Origin: Saprospiraceae bacterium
Lineage (GTDB): Bacteria > Bacteroidota > Bacteroidia > Chitinophagales > Saprospiraceae
Length of the DNA: 64,000 bases
Assembly: GCA_026993525.1 (NCBI GenBank)
Contig: JALWSS010000071.1
Coordinates: forward strand, 1-64,000
Direction of reading: 5' to 3'
This document shows positions 7,494 through 16,050 of the stretch, piece after piece; position 1 is the first letter of the stretch, and every line of letters starts with the position of its first letter. Below the pieces are notes generated by a model that had not been told where the DNA came from, did not search any database, and worked only from the letters and a program-made list of their open reading frames with translations. A program made the position numbers and the translations under genes.

Positions 7494-9427
7494 TGTTGTA
7501 TGGGTTTTTCGTTGGAGTTGCATTCCGGTTGCCGAAGCAATTCAGCAGCTATGTTGACAAAATCTCGCTCGGTAACAATTCCCACCAGTTTGTCTTTGAA
7601 AACGACAGGCAGGCAACCGATTTCGTGTTGCCGAAGCAGGCAGATAGCATCGGCGGTCTTTGTCTGGGGAGTTACGGTCACCAGATTTGTTTCCATGATG
7701 TCTTTGACGGCAATGTTCTTACGGTTCCTGTCAGGATAGGAATGGTAAAATTTTACAAGTGACCGGGCCGAAATTATCCCGAGCAAGGTGCCGTCTCTTT
7801 TTTCTACCGGCACATGGCGTATATTGTTGTGGTACATCATTCTGACCACCAATTCTACCGGATCTTCCGGCGAGGCGGTGTACAAACTGGTTTTCATGAA
7901 TTGTTCCACCGTAAAAAAGCGCTTTTCCCAATCCCCGGCTTCAGAGATTTCAGGAAGGTCCCATTGGTGTACGGGTTGCCCCTCCTGCTGGCGTTTCGAG
8001 ATGGCGGCGGTCAGTGCCGTCAGTGCTTCTTCACGTGTGCCTTGTTTTTGGAGTTTTTCAAAGGCATCCACCATCCATTGGGCGCCTGTACGTCCGGATT
8101 GGACGCGCTGTTGAATGACGGACAGGAGCCGCTCGATATCAGATTGATCGATGCCGGCTTTTTCAAGGCCTTTTTTTGAAATGGGGAGCAACTCTTCGAG
8201 AATAATTTTTTGTGCGGGTACTTTTCTGTTCAGCCCGGGCCAGTACAAATGGGTGGTCAGGCCATCGTTTGCAGCGTGGAAGAAATTCCGGCGGGCCAGC
8301 TTGAATTCAAGTTTGTCGTACAACTGTTTGTACCTGTCAGGCATTCCGTGCATCATTCCCAACCAGAAAGCGGCATTGGCCACTTCGTCAACGACAGTGG
8401 GGCCGGCGGGCATGTTTCTGTTCTCAATTCGCAGGTGTGGCTTTCCTTCGGTAATGCCGTAACAAGGCCGGTTCCAACGGTAGATCGTTCCGTTGTGGGT
8501 TGTCAGCGCCCTCAGTTTCGGGATGCCTCCCTTTTTGAGGGTTTCCAGTGCATCTTCCTCTTCGTTGGGAGCCAGTAAAATGCTGTGATGGAAGGCATTG
8601 TTGCGAAACAGGTCCATCACTGAATGCCTTATCCAGTTTCTTCCAAATGTGACCCTTGGCTCTTTCTCGCGATAGGCCAATTCCGGGTTGCGCAAGTCGG
8701 TGGATTGCTCAAAGAGCGCGATGCGGGTTTCCCGCCACAGGCGTTTGCCCATCAGCAAAGGAGAATTGCAGGTGGCAGCCATCAGGGGTGCAATGATCAG
8801 TTGTGCCCAATTGTATTTATCCACGAACGCTTTCGGCGATACCTGATAATGGACCTGGAAACTGGTATTGCAGCTTTCTATAAAGGAATGTTCCATCCGG
8901 TGAATCCACTGGTCAACACCCTCGATTCGAAATTCAAAGTCTCCACCCCGTTCTTTGCGAAGCGCTTCCAAAAGGAATTCATAGCGCTTTAGCGGGGTCA
9001 TGTATTCCAGGCTGAGGTGGGGGTGAGAGAGCGTGGGCAGAATGCCGGTCAAAAGCAAATGTGCTTTGAGTTTGTTGGCCGCATTTTCTCCTTTGGTCAG
9101 CTCCCGCCAAAGTTGCCGCTCCAGTTTTGTAAAGGCATCACCAGCAAAAGGCAGGGGATCGAGGTTGATTTCCAGGTTGAAACATGCAAACTCCGTTGTA
9201 AAGCGCGGGTCCCTGATCTTGTCCAGCAGCTGGATTGAAATTGGCGCTGGTTCCCAGTTTTCTTTCACCAGGGAAAGCTCCTGTTCTGCCCCAATTCTGG
9301 CGGGCCCTTCGTCAAACATTCCAGCTTCAAGCATGCGCTCCATTGCCCGCATGTCATTGAGCAAAAGGTTCATTGCTTTCTGGTGGTCAGATTCCGTTTG
9401 TATCAATCGAACTTTTTCACTTCCCAT
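7475..9427 (-). CDS. Glutamate-cysteine ligase-like (GCS2) domain fused to two CBS domains
   Basis: The 650-residue protein begins at ATG 9427 (MGSEKVRLIQ). The frame is open further up to 9559, but the -7 box at 9471-9478 lies inside that extension. The first ~470 residues resemble the carboxylate-amine ligase/GCS2 fold: RIGAEQELSLV, FNLEINLDPLPF, a histidine-rich HRMEHSFIESCNTSFQVHYQV stretch and LRIENRNMPAGPTVVDE. The C-terminal part (about 520-635) holds two CBS repeats (FMKTSLYTASPEDPVELVVRMM; DIMETNLVTVTPQTKTADAICLLRQ), which usually bind adenine nucleotides. A nucleotide-controlled amide-forming enzyme is a fair inference; the real substrates are not established. Confidence 0.8.
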   Translation of the reverse strand: MGSEKVRLIQTESDHQKAMNLLLNDMRAMERMLEAGMFDEGPARIGAEQELSLVKENWEPAPISIQLLDKIRDPRFTTEFACFNLEINLDPLPFAGDAFTKLERQLWRELTKGENAANKLKAHLLLTGILPTLSHPHLSLEYMTPLKRYEFLLEALRKERGGDFEFRIEGVDQWIHRMEHSFIESCNTSFQVHYQVSPKAFVDKYNWAQLIIAPLMAATCNSPLLMGKRLWRETRIALFEQSTDLRNPELAYREKEPRVTFGRNWIRHSVMDLFRNNAFHHSILLAPNEEEDALETLKKGGIPKLRALTTHNGTIYRWNRPCYGITEGKPHLRIENRNMPAGPTVVDEVANAAFWLGMMHGMPDRYKQLYDKLEFKLARRNFFHAANDGLTTHLYWPGLNRKVPAQKIILEELLPISKKGLEKAGIDQSDIERLLSVIQQRVQSGRTGAQWMVDAFEKLQKQGTREEALTALTAAISKRQQEGQPVHQWDLPEISEAGDWEKRFFTVEQFMKTSLYTASPEDPVELVVRMMYHNNIRHVPVEKRDGTLLGIISARSLVKFYHSYPDRNRKNIAVKDIMETNLVTVTPQTKTADAICLLRQHEIGCLPVVFKDKLVGIVTERDFVNIAAELLRQPECNSNEKPIQQESRTD

Positions 9428-10030
9428 GGTTACGGTTTGGCAGGTTCGGCAATGAGAGAAATGCGATGCCCAAACATATTTATCGGATTCAACTTGGGGG
9501 GTGAGGCTGATTTGGGGTAAACGATGATAAATATCACTGCACGGTGTGTTGCTACTCACAGAGTTATACTTGAAATTACCGGTGAAAGTCAGGGTAGAGG
9601 CTCCGGGAAGGTTGTTTCCAACTCATTGTGATTTTGCTCACCGATAACTTACCAAATGTGCCACAACTTTGCAACGTCTTGTTCAACCGGTGACAATTTC
9701 AGTGGTTTCTGATAGTGTGATGCCTTTCACCGCGAGACTGAGTTCTGTAAAAGCTATGGATTAGCTTCCCGGCTCAACCCACTGCAAAGTGGTTTCGCAA
9801 AGCGCAGCGTTCCAAAAAAGTAAGTCTTCGCTTGCCGGCCGCTCTCAAGGGGTTTGAGTGCCTGGAGGAGAATATCATATTTCGGGTGATTTTTGAGTAG
9901 CAGGGCATCCGTTCGGGTGCTCTGTCTTTTTAACCACCCATGATTGAAAATCGAATCGTTTAATCCGGAGTTTACCGGGAATCCCGCTAATACTCCAATT
10001 GCGGCGAAAGCCGCTACAACCTGAAATATT
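9428..10030. other. Divergent intergenic region without a recognisable gene
   Basis: These 603 bases lie between the GCS2-CBS start and trxA. Apart from the -7 box at 9471-9478 and a small GCGGCGAAAGCCGC hairpin at about 10001-10015, just before trxA, nothing coding or repetitive was recognised. Antisense frames across the end are not protein-like. Confidence 0.5.
9471..9478 (-). promoter_or_regulatory. TAnnTTTG -7 box for the GCS2-CBS gene
   Basis: Read on the minus strand it is TATGTTTG, 44 bases before the ATG at 9427. It decides that start over the longer open frame. Confidence 0.55.
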
Positions 10031-10345
10031 ATGAAAAAGACATTCAAAGAGTTGATCAGCAGCGAAAAGCCGGTACTGGTAGATTTTACCGCCGCCTGGT
10101 GCGGCCCCTGCAAAATGATGGCTCCTGTACTGGAGGACGTCAAGCGCCAGATTGGCGACGACGCTTCTATCGTCAAAATTGACATTGATGTGAACAGGCA
10201 GGCCGCTACGGCCATGGGAATTACCGGTGTTCCGACCTTTGTCATGTTCCAGAATGGCAAAGAAGTGTGGCGCCACGTCGGAATGATCTCCGGCCACCAG
10301 TTGCTGAGCGAACTGAAACGCTTTGCGGAAAAGTCTGCCGCATAA
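10031..10345 (+). CDS. trxA: Thioredoxin
   Basis: The 104-residue cytoplasmic thioredoxin has [14 protein letters not shown] with the redox pair Cys24-Cys27 and the cis-proline [11 protein letters not shown]. There is no signal peptide. It serves as a general dithiol reductant. It is monocistronic, with a strong terminator right behind it. WCGPC is the classic thioredoxin motif, in contrast to the exported CGWC protein at 1.9 kb. Confidence 0.95.
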   Translation: MKKTFKELISSEKPVLVDFTAAWCGPCKMMAPVLEDVKRQIGDDASIVKIDIDVNRQAATAMGITGVPTFVMFQNGKEVWRHVGMISGHQLLSELKRFAEKSAA

Positions 10346-10375
10346 GTCTGAAATCTAACCATAGCCTGAAATGGC

Positions 10376-10416
10376 AAGGCGCCGGGAGAGCATTGCTCCG
10401 CCCGGCGCCTTTTTTA
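10376..10416 (+). terminator. Intrinsic terminator of trxA
   Basis: AAGGCGCCGGG pairs with CCCGGCGCCTT and is followed directly by a T tract. This is the clearest rho-independent terminator in the window. Confidence 0.9.
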
Positions 10417-10586
10417 TTGATGAAGTGTGCAGAATTGAGCCCCCTGAAAAAAAATCCATTTTTCTCTCAAGCTCCTGAGCTTGTCCCGGTATCAAGCCCG
10501 GGAGATGATGAATTCAGGCCGCAACCGAAAGTTGCAACCTGATTCGGAACCTCCCGGGCTTGACTCGGGATCAACCCGTCTAAACC

Positions 10587-11054
10587 CTATCCATTACCCA
10601 CAAATCCATCATTCCGGTTCTGAGAGCTCTGATTCATGAAGTAACCGAGGCTTGAAAAAGCATCCTTTACCCCATCAAACATCTTGAAACCCCTTGTTTC
10701 CTGTCCGGCGGCCAGACGGGCAACGAGGGGTTAGCGGATAACCCCTAATCACATCAAACATCTTTACAAAGCATCAGCATCAACTTCAATTCACATCCCG
10801 AATTTTGTGCTAAAGCTATTCCTGATGTGATGTTTTGAATAGAAGTTGGATGTGTCTAGGGGTACTGGCAAGATTCCCGCCGTTGCCTGTCTGCCGACAA
10901 GGCAGGAAACAGCGGGTTACAAGATGGCTGATGTCGCCACGACTTTTTAGCACAGCCAGGGCACCAGGGTATAAGAAGGAGTTTTTTGACATTTAATGAA
11001 GTTGGGTCGCAAAGGCACTTCCCGATGTGATGGGGATTTGTGGGTAATCGGTAG
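10587..11054. mobile_element. MITE-like element, copy 2
   Basis: The 468-bp element shares nearly all of its sequence with copy 1 at 6893-7359, in the same orientation. Terminal inverted repeats are 10587-10607 and 11034-11054, differing at two positions (CTATCCATTACC against CTACCGATTACC in the complement). It carries the same internal blocks but small indels and substitutions, and no gene. The remainder of the trxA-typA gap (10417-11085) is palindromic intergenic words such as CTAAACC and CCTCTCAACC. Confidence 0.75.
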
Positions 11055-11085
11055 CCCTCTCAACCCCTCTAATCCCCTCTCAACC

Positions 11086-11113
11086 AATGAGGGCGCTTCC
11101 ATAGTGCCCTCAT
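11086..11113 (-). terminator. Hairpin after typA
   Basis: ATGAGGGC (11087-11094) and GCCCTCAT (11106-11113) form a stem just beyond the typA stop. The stem matches the one after mdh, although the two genes are unrelated. Confidence 0.55.
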
Positions 11114-11114
11114 A

Positions 11115-12929
11115 CTATTCCACCACTTCGGCGGCTTTTTTCGAAGCCCGTTTCCGGTCGTGTTCTTTCAGGTGAGTTTTGCGCAAGCGAATGGAAGCAG
11201 GAGTCACTTCCACGTACTCATCTTCCATGATGTATTCCAGGGCTTCCTCCAGGCTGAACCTGACCGGAGGCGTCAGCTTGATTTTGTCGTCAGAACCGGC
11301 GGCACGCACGTTGGTCAGTTTTTTCGTTTTGGTGAGGTTCACGGTCAGGTCACCGGGTTTTGAGTTCTCACCAACGATCTGGCCTTCGTAAATGTCCTGG
11401 TTCGGTTCAATAAAAAAGCGGCCGCGTTCCTGCAGGTTGAAAATGGAGTAGGGGATGGCCTTCCCGGTTTCCATGGCGATCATGCTGCCGTTCTGGCGGC
11501 GCGGCATTTCCCCCTTGTACGGTTGAAATTCAATGAAGCGGTGCGTTACGATGGCTTCGCCGCCGGTGGTTGTGAGCAGGTTGCTGCGCAGCCCGATGAT
11601 GCCCCTGGACGGGATCTCGAATTTGAGCAGGACCCGTTCACCTTTGGGTTCCATGCTTTTCAGCAGGCCTTTCCTTCGGGTAACGAGGTCTATGGCGGTT
11701 CCTGAAAATGGTTCGGGAACATCAATGTTCATTTCCTCCACCGGTTCGTGCAGCCGGCCATCGATGCGCTTGAGGATGACCTGGGGTTGTCCGATTTGCA
11801 GCTCGTAACCTTCGCGGCGCATGGTTTCGATCAGGATAGAGAGGTGCAGCACACCGCGGCCATACACCCGCCAGGAGTCTGTCGCATCTGTTTCTTCCAC
11901 CCGGAGGGCCAGGTTTTTCTCCAGCTCTTTTTCCAGGCGCTCTTTGATGTGCCGTGAGGTAACGAACTTGCCTTCCTGCCCGAAAAACGGTGAATCGTTG
12001 ATGGTGAAGAGCATGCTCATGGTGGGCTCATCAATGGAAATGGAAGGCAGCGCCTCCGGGCTCTCAGCGTCGGCAAGGGTGTCGCCGATCTCAAAGTTTT
12101 CGATGCCCTGAATGGCGCAGATATCACCGGCATGCACTTCTTCTGCCTTTACTTTGCTGAGGCCTTCAAAAAGGTAAAGCCCTCGGATGCTTTGTTTTAT
12201 TACGGTTCCGTCCTTTTTTACCAGGGCAACCGGCTGCCCCACTTTCAAAGCGCCCCGGTGAACCCGGCCAATGGCGATGCGGCCGATGTAGTTGCTGTAG
12301 TCGAGGGAGGTAATCAGCATTTGGGTACTGCCCGTCTCCACCCTGGGTTCGGGGATGTACTCGAGGATGGCATCCAGCAGGGGGGTAATGTTTTCGGTCG
12401 GCTTGCGCCAATCTTTGCCCATCCAGCCCTGTTTGGCAGAGCCGAAAAGGGTGGGAAAATCGAGCTGGTCTTCGGTGGCACCCAGACTGAACATCAGGTC
12501 GAATACGGCATCCTGCACCTCGTCCGGCGTGCAGTTTTCCTTGTCAACCTTGTTGATGACCACAATGGGTTTCAGTCCCAGTTCGATGGCTTTTTGCAAC
12601 ACGAATCGGGTTTGCGGCATGGGGCCTTCGAAGGCGTCCACCAGCAGCAGCACACCGTCTGCCATGTTGAGCACGCGCTCCACTTCGCCACCAAAGTCGG
12701 CGTGGCCGGGGGTGTCTATCACGTTGATCCTGGTGCCTTTGTACCAGAAGGCAGCGTTTTTGGCAAGGATGGTGATGCCGCGCTCACGCTCCAGGTCGTT
12801 GCTGTCCATGATGAGTTCGCCGGGTGTCTCATGTTCACCGAACAACTGACCGGCAACCAGCATCTTGTCAACCAATGTGGTTTTTCCGTGGTCAACGTGG
12901 GCAATGATGGCAATATTCCTAAGATTCAT
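11115..12929 (-). CDS. typA: Ribosome-associated GTPase TypA/BipA
   Basis: This 604-residue translational GTPase binds the ribosome and helps large-subunit assembly, especially under cold or stress. The G motifs are clear: AHVDHGKTTL (10-19), switch region ERERGITI, DTPGHADFGGEVER and NKVD. An EF-Tu-like domain 2, an EF-G-type domain III/V (LRSNLLTTTGGEAI) and the BipA-specific C-terminal domain with NVRAAGSDDKIKLTPP follow. Length is standard. It has its own promoter. Confidence 0.96.
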   Translation of the reverse strand: MNLRNIAIIAHVDHGKTTLVDKMLVAGQLFGEHETPGELIMDSNDLERERGITILAKNAAFWYKGTRINVIDTPGHADFGGEVERVLNMADGVLLLVDAFEGPMPQTRFVLQKAIELGLKPIVVINKVDKENCTPDEVQDAVFDLMFSLGATEDQLDFPTLFGSAKQGWMGKDWRKPTENITPLLDAILEYIPEPRVETGSTQMLITSLDYSNYIGRIAIGRVHRGALKVGQPVALVKKDGTVIKQSIRGLYLFEGLSKVKAEEVHAGDICAIQGIENFEIGDTLADAESPEALPSISIDEPTMSMLFTINDSPFFGQEGKFVTSRHIKERLEKELEKNLALRVEETDATDSWRVYGRGVLHLSILIETMRREGYELQIGQPQVILKRIDGRLHEPVEEMNIDVPEPFSGTAIDLVTRRKGLLKSMEPKGERVLLKFEIPSRGIIGLRSNLLTTTGGEAIVTHRFIEFQPYKGEMPRRQNGSMIAMETGKAIPYSIFNLQERGRFFIEPNQDIYEGQIVGENSKPGDLTVNLTKTKKLTNVRAAGSDDKIKLTPPVRFSLEEALEYIMEDEYVEVTPASIRLRKTHLKEHDRKRASKKAAEVVE

Positions 12930-12997
12930 AAATGGTATTTAGCCGTTCAAAATGAGGATTCTTCATCCCCATATCTCCCGGTTGAAAAAAATGGCCG

Positions 12998-13005
12998 CAA
13001 AGGTA
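12998..13005 (-). promoter_or_regulatory. TAnnTTTG -7 box for typA
   Basis: The minus-strand sequence is TACCTTTG, about 69 bases upstream of the typA ATG. Confidence 0.6.
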
Positions 13006-13065
13006 CTCATTAGTTTCTCCCTGAAGCAGATGCCCGGTTTAAATTTTTCTAAACACCCGTGTTTG

Positions 13066-13192
13066 GGAGTAGGGAGTAGGGAGTAGGGAGTAGCCTGTCC
13101 GGCCCGTCTGGCCGCCGGACAGGCTGGCGCCCTGTCTAGCCGACAGGCAGGCAGGCCAGACGGGGGTGTAGGGTGTAGGGTGTAGGGTTTGG
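13066..13192. repeat. Short word arrays and a GC-rich palindrome
   Basis: GGGAGTA is repeated four times (13067-13092). A long GC-rich palindromic tract built from CCGTCTGGCCGCCGGACAGG-type halves follows (13097-13160), then GTGTAGG three times (13164-13186). No gene is present. Confidence 0.75.
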
Positions 13193-13283
13193 ATGTGCTA
13201 GCCCCCTCAATTCCCCGTCTGACCGCCGGGCAGGCTCGATTCCTCATTCCTCATCCCTCCCCCGATGGCTATCGGGGCATCCC

Positions 13284-13415
13284 TCATAAACCCCGTCGTT
13301 GCAAGTGTTGAGTGAAGTGGCACTTGCAACCTGTCCCCTTTGACGGCAAGTGACGTCTCGCCATGCTCAACTTAACACTTGCCGGAACGGAGGTGCTAGC
13401 CCCCTCATTCCTCAA
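13284..13415. repeat. ~130-bp tandem repeat, copy 1
   Basis: The unit begins CATAAACCCCGTCGTTGCAA and ends near GTGCTAGCCCCCTCATT. It contains an internal inverted pair (CAAGTGTTGAG against CTCAACTTAACACTTG) and a repeated CACTTGCAACCTGTCCCC block. Two more copies follow at periods of about 187 and 162 bp. Confidence 0.85.
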
Positions 13416-13470
13416 TCCCCCGTCTGACCGCCGGGCAGGCTCGATTCCTCATCCCTCATTCCTCATCCCT

Positions 13471-13598
13471 CATAAACCCCGTCGTTGCAAGTGTTGAGCG
13501 AAGTGGCACTTGCAACCTGTCCCCTTTGACGGCAAGTGACGTCTCGCCATGCTCAACTTAACACTTGCCGGAACGGAAGTGCTAGCCCCCTCATTCCT
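13471..13598. repeat. ~130-bp tandem repeat, copy 2
   Basis: It is nearly identical to copy 1 (GAGTGAAG changes to GAGCGAAG). The spacer between copies is made of TCCTCATCCCTCATT words and the GTCTGACCGCCGGGCAGG palindrome. Confidence 0.85.
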
Positions 13599-13632
13599 CA
13601 ATTCCTCCCCCGATGGCTATCGGGGCATCCCT

Positions 13633-13760
13633 CATAAACCCCGTCGTTGCAAGTGTTGAGCGAAGCGGCACTTGCAACCTGTCCCCTTTGACGGCAAGTG
13701 ACGTCTCGCCATGCTCAACTTAACACTTGCCGGAACGGATGTGCTAGCCCCCTCATTCCT
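13633..13760. repeat. ~130-bp tandem repeat, copy 3
   Basis: This is the third near-identical copy. It is followed by an array of CATAAACCCT/CATAATCCCT words to 13826 that runs up to the promoter of the pullulanase gene. Confidence 0.85.
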
Positions 13761-13838
13761 CATCCCTCATAAACCCTCATAAACCCTCATAATCCCTCAT
13801 AATCCCTCATAAACCTCCACAATCCTCCCACAGCTTTC

Positions 13839-13846
13839 TATTTTTG
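13839..13846 (+). promoter_or_regulatory. TAnnTTTG -7 box for the pullulanase gene
   Basis: TATTTTTG lies 19 bases before the ATG and immediately after the word array. Confidence 0.65.
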
Positions 13847-13865
13847 CGCCCTTCCAAAACAATCC

Positions 13866-16019
13866 ATGCCTGCAATGAATCCGAAACCTGTTTGTTCCCT
13901 GTTCGTTTTTTTATTTTTCTTCTTCGCAAACCTTACAACCGCCCAGGTCAAGATGGCCATCAACGATCAACCCTACCGTGACGATGTTTTCGATGCCTAT
14001 CCCGTTTACAAGGGGGATGATCTGGGATTGACCTGGTCGCAGAAAAAGTCGGTCTTTAAAATCTGGTCGCCTCCGGCAATGGCGGCCCGTCTCCTCATTT
14101 ACGAAGAAGGTGTTGGTGGTGAGCCGGTTCTTGTAAAAGACATGAAGCGAAAAAAAGGGGGCACCTGGGTGGCCAAAATCAAGGGCAATCTGGAAGGAAA
14201 GTTTTACACCTTCCAGGTGAAGGTGGACTCCATCGTCAGGGAGAAAAAGAAAATGCTTCCTGCTGAAATGGCAACCGATGGGGAGCAAGAGCCAGGCAAG
14301 CCGGAAAAGGAGGCTGTTTTCCCACCGCCGGTAAAGCGGGATACTTTCTGGAATGCCGAAACCCCGGACCCCTACGCCAAAGCCGTGGGCGTCAACGGCC
14401 TGAGGGCCATGGTGGTTGATTTGGCGAAGACCAATCCGGACGGCTGGGAAAATGACCGCCGCCCACCGCTGAAGGGTTACGAAGACATTGTACTTTACGA
14501 ACTGCACCTGCGGGATTTCAGCATACACCCTTCGTCGGGCATCAGGCACAAGGGAAAATACCTGTCGCTGACTGAAACTGGCACCAGAAACCCGGGCGGA
14601 CAAAGCACCGGCCTCGATCACCTGAAAGAACTTGGTGTGACCCACGTGCACCTGCTGCCGGTGTTTGATTTTAAAAGCATTGACGAATCCATTCCAAACA
14701 ATGACGACTACAACTGGGGCTATGACCCACAGAACTACAACGTTCCCGAAGGCAGCTATTCAACCGACCCTTTTGACGGGCGTGTGCGCATCAGGGAGTT
14801 CAAAGAAATGGTCAAAGCCCTGCATGAAAGTGGCATCAGGGTGATCATGGACGTGGTGTACAACCATACCTACTCGGGTAAGAACTCAGTTTTCAACCTG
14901 CTGGTTCCTTACTACTACTATCGGCTCACAGATGACGGCTACTTCTCCAATGCCTCCGGCTGCGGCAATGAGACGGCCTCAGAGCGACCCATGATGCGCA
15001 AGTTCATGCTCGAATCCATGAAATACTGGGTGGAGGAATACCACATAGATGGCTTCCGGGTGGACCTCATGGGCGTTCACGACATTGAGACGATGAACCT
15101 GATTTCACGCGAGCTTCGGAAAATTGATCCCGGCATTTTCATCTACGGTGAAGGCTGGACGGCCGGCACCAGCACTTACGACGAGCAGCAGCGGGCGGTA
15201 AAAACCAACGCCTGGAAACTGGACCACATCGCCGTTTTCTGCGATGAATTCCGCGACGGGGTAAAAGGCCATGTTTTCAAGCCAAAGGCAAAGGGCTTTG
15301 CCAGCGGCGAAGACGGCCTGGTCGAGAGCGTGAAGTTTGGCATCGTCGGTGGCATCGAGCACCCGCAAGTGGACAACAAACAGGTTAACTACAGCAAATA
15401 CCCCTGGGCAAAATCGCCGCTTCAGTGCATCAACTATGTCTCCTGCCACGACAACCACACCCTCTATGACAGGCTGGTCAATTCCTGCCCGGGCGAACCG
15501 GAAGAGGAATTGCTGAAGATCATCAAACTGGCACAAACGCTGGTTTTTACCTCGCAGGGCGTTCCGTTCATGCAGGCGGGCGAAGAATTTGTGCGAAGCA
15601 AAAAAGGCGTTGAAAACTCTTTCGATTCTCCCGATCACATCAACCAGATCATCTGGAACAACAAACAGCGCTATGAGGAGCTGTACGATTACCACCGCAA
15701 ACTGATCGCCCTGAGAAAGGCGCATCCGGCATTCAAAATGGGAGATGCCGAACTGGTGCGCCGCCACCTCGGGTTCCTCGACTTGCCGATGGAGAACGTA
15801 ATTGGCTATGTCCTGAAAGACCACGCCAACGGCGATTCCTGGAAAAACATCCTGGTGCTGTTCAACGGCAATAAAACCGGCAAGCGGGTGCAAATTCCGG
15901 ATGGCAACTGGAAGTACATCGTTTACAAAGGCAACATCAACCCGGACGGGATGGGAGCCGTAGGTGGGAATGCCGTAAACCTCGACGGCCGCTCGGCTGT
16001 TATCCTCGCCGAAGAATAA
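13866..16019 (+). CDS. Exported pullulanase-type glycoside hydrolase (GH13)
   Basis: The 717-residue enzyme begins with a signal peptide (SLFVFLFFFFANLTTAQ) and so probably acts in the periplasm or outside on alpha-1,6 branches of glucans. An N-terminal CBM48-like beta domain (about 40-130) is followed by the pullulanase signature YNWGYDP (282-288). The GH13 regions are DVVYNH (329-334), GFRVD with nucleophile Asp400, YGEGW with acid/base Glu429, and SCHDNH with Asp529. The family size is usually 600-900 residues, so this is complete. There is no lipobox cysteine after the signal peptide. bshB1 follows after 31 bases and may be co-transcribed, although the two functions are unrelated. Confidence 0.93.
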   Translation: MPAMNPKPVCSLFVFLFFFFANLTTAQVKMAINDQPYRDDVFDAYPVYKGDDLGLTWSQKKSVFKIWSPPAMAARLLIYEEGVGGEPVLVKDMKRKKGGTWVAKIKGNLEGKFYTFQVKVDSIVREKKKMLPAEMATDGEQEPGKPEKEAVFPPPVKRDTFWNAETPDPYAKAVGVNGLRAMVVDLAKTNPDGWENDRRPPLKGYEDIVLYELHLRDFSIHPSSGIRHKGKYLSLTETGTRNPGGQSTGLDHLKELGVTHVHLLPVFDFKSIDESIPNNDDYNWGYDPQNYNVPEGSYSTDPFDGRVRIREFKEMVKALHESGIRVIMDVVYNHTYSGKNSVFNLLVPYYYYRLTDDGYFSNASGCGNETASERPMMRKFMLESMKYWVEEYHIDGFRVDLMGVHDIETMNLISRELRKIDPGIFIYGEGWTAGTSTYDEQQRAVKTNAWKLDHIAVFCDEFRDGVKGHVFKPKAKGFASGEDGLVESVKFGIVGGIEHPQVDNKQVNYSKYPWAKSPLQCINYVSCHDNHTLYDRLVNSCPGEPEEELLKIIKLAQTLVFTSQGVPFMQAGEEFVRSKKGVENSFDSPDHINQIIWNNKQRYEELYDYHRKLIALRKAHPAFKMGDAELVRRHLGFLDLPMENVIGYVLKDHANGDSWKNILVLFNGNKTGKRVQIPDGNWKYIVYKGNINPDGMGAVGGNAVNLDGRSAVILAEE

Positions 16020-16050
16020 ACCCGCACCCTGAAACCCTCAAACTGCGAAG

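Noticed and set aside
13284-13760. CRISPR-like spacing of three repeats
   Set aside because: Units are ~130 bp with internal inverted arms and spacers built from shared words, which does not fit a CRISPR.
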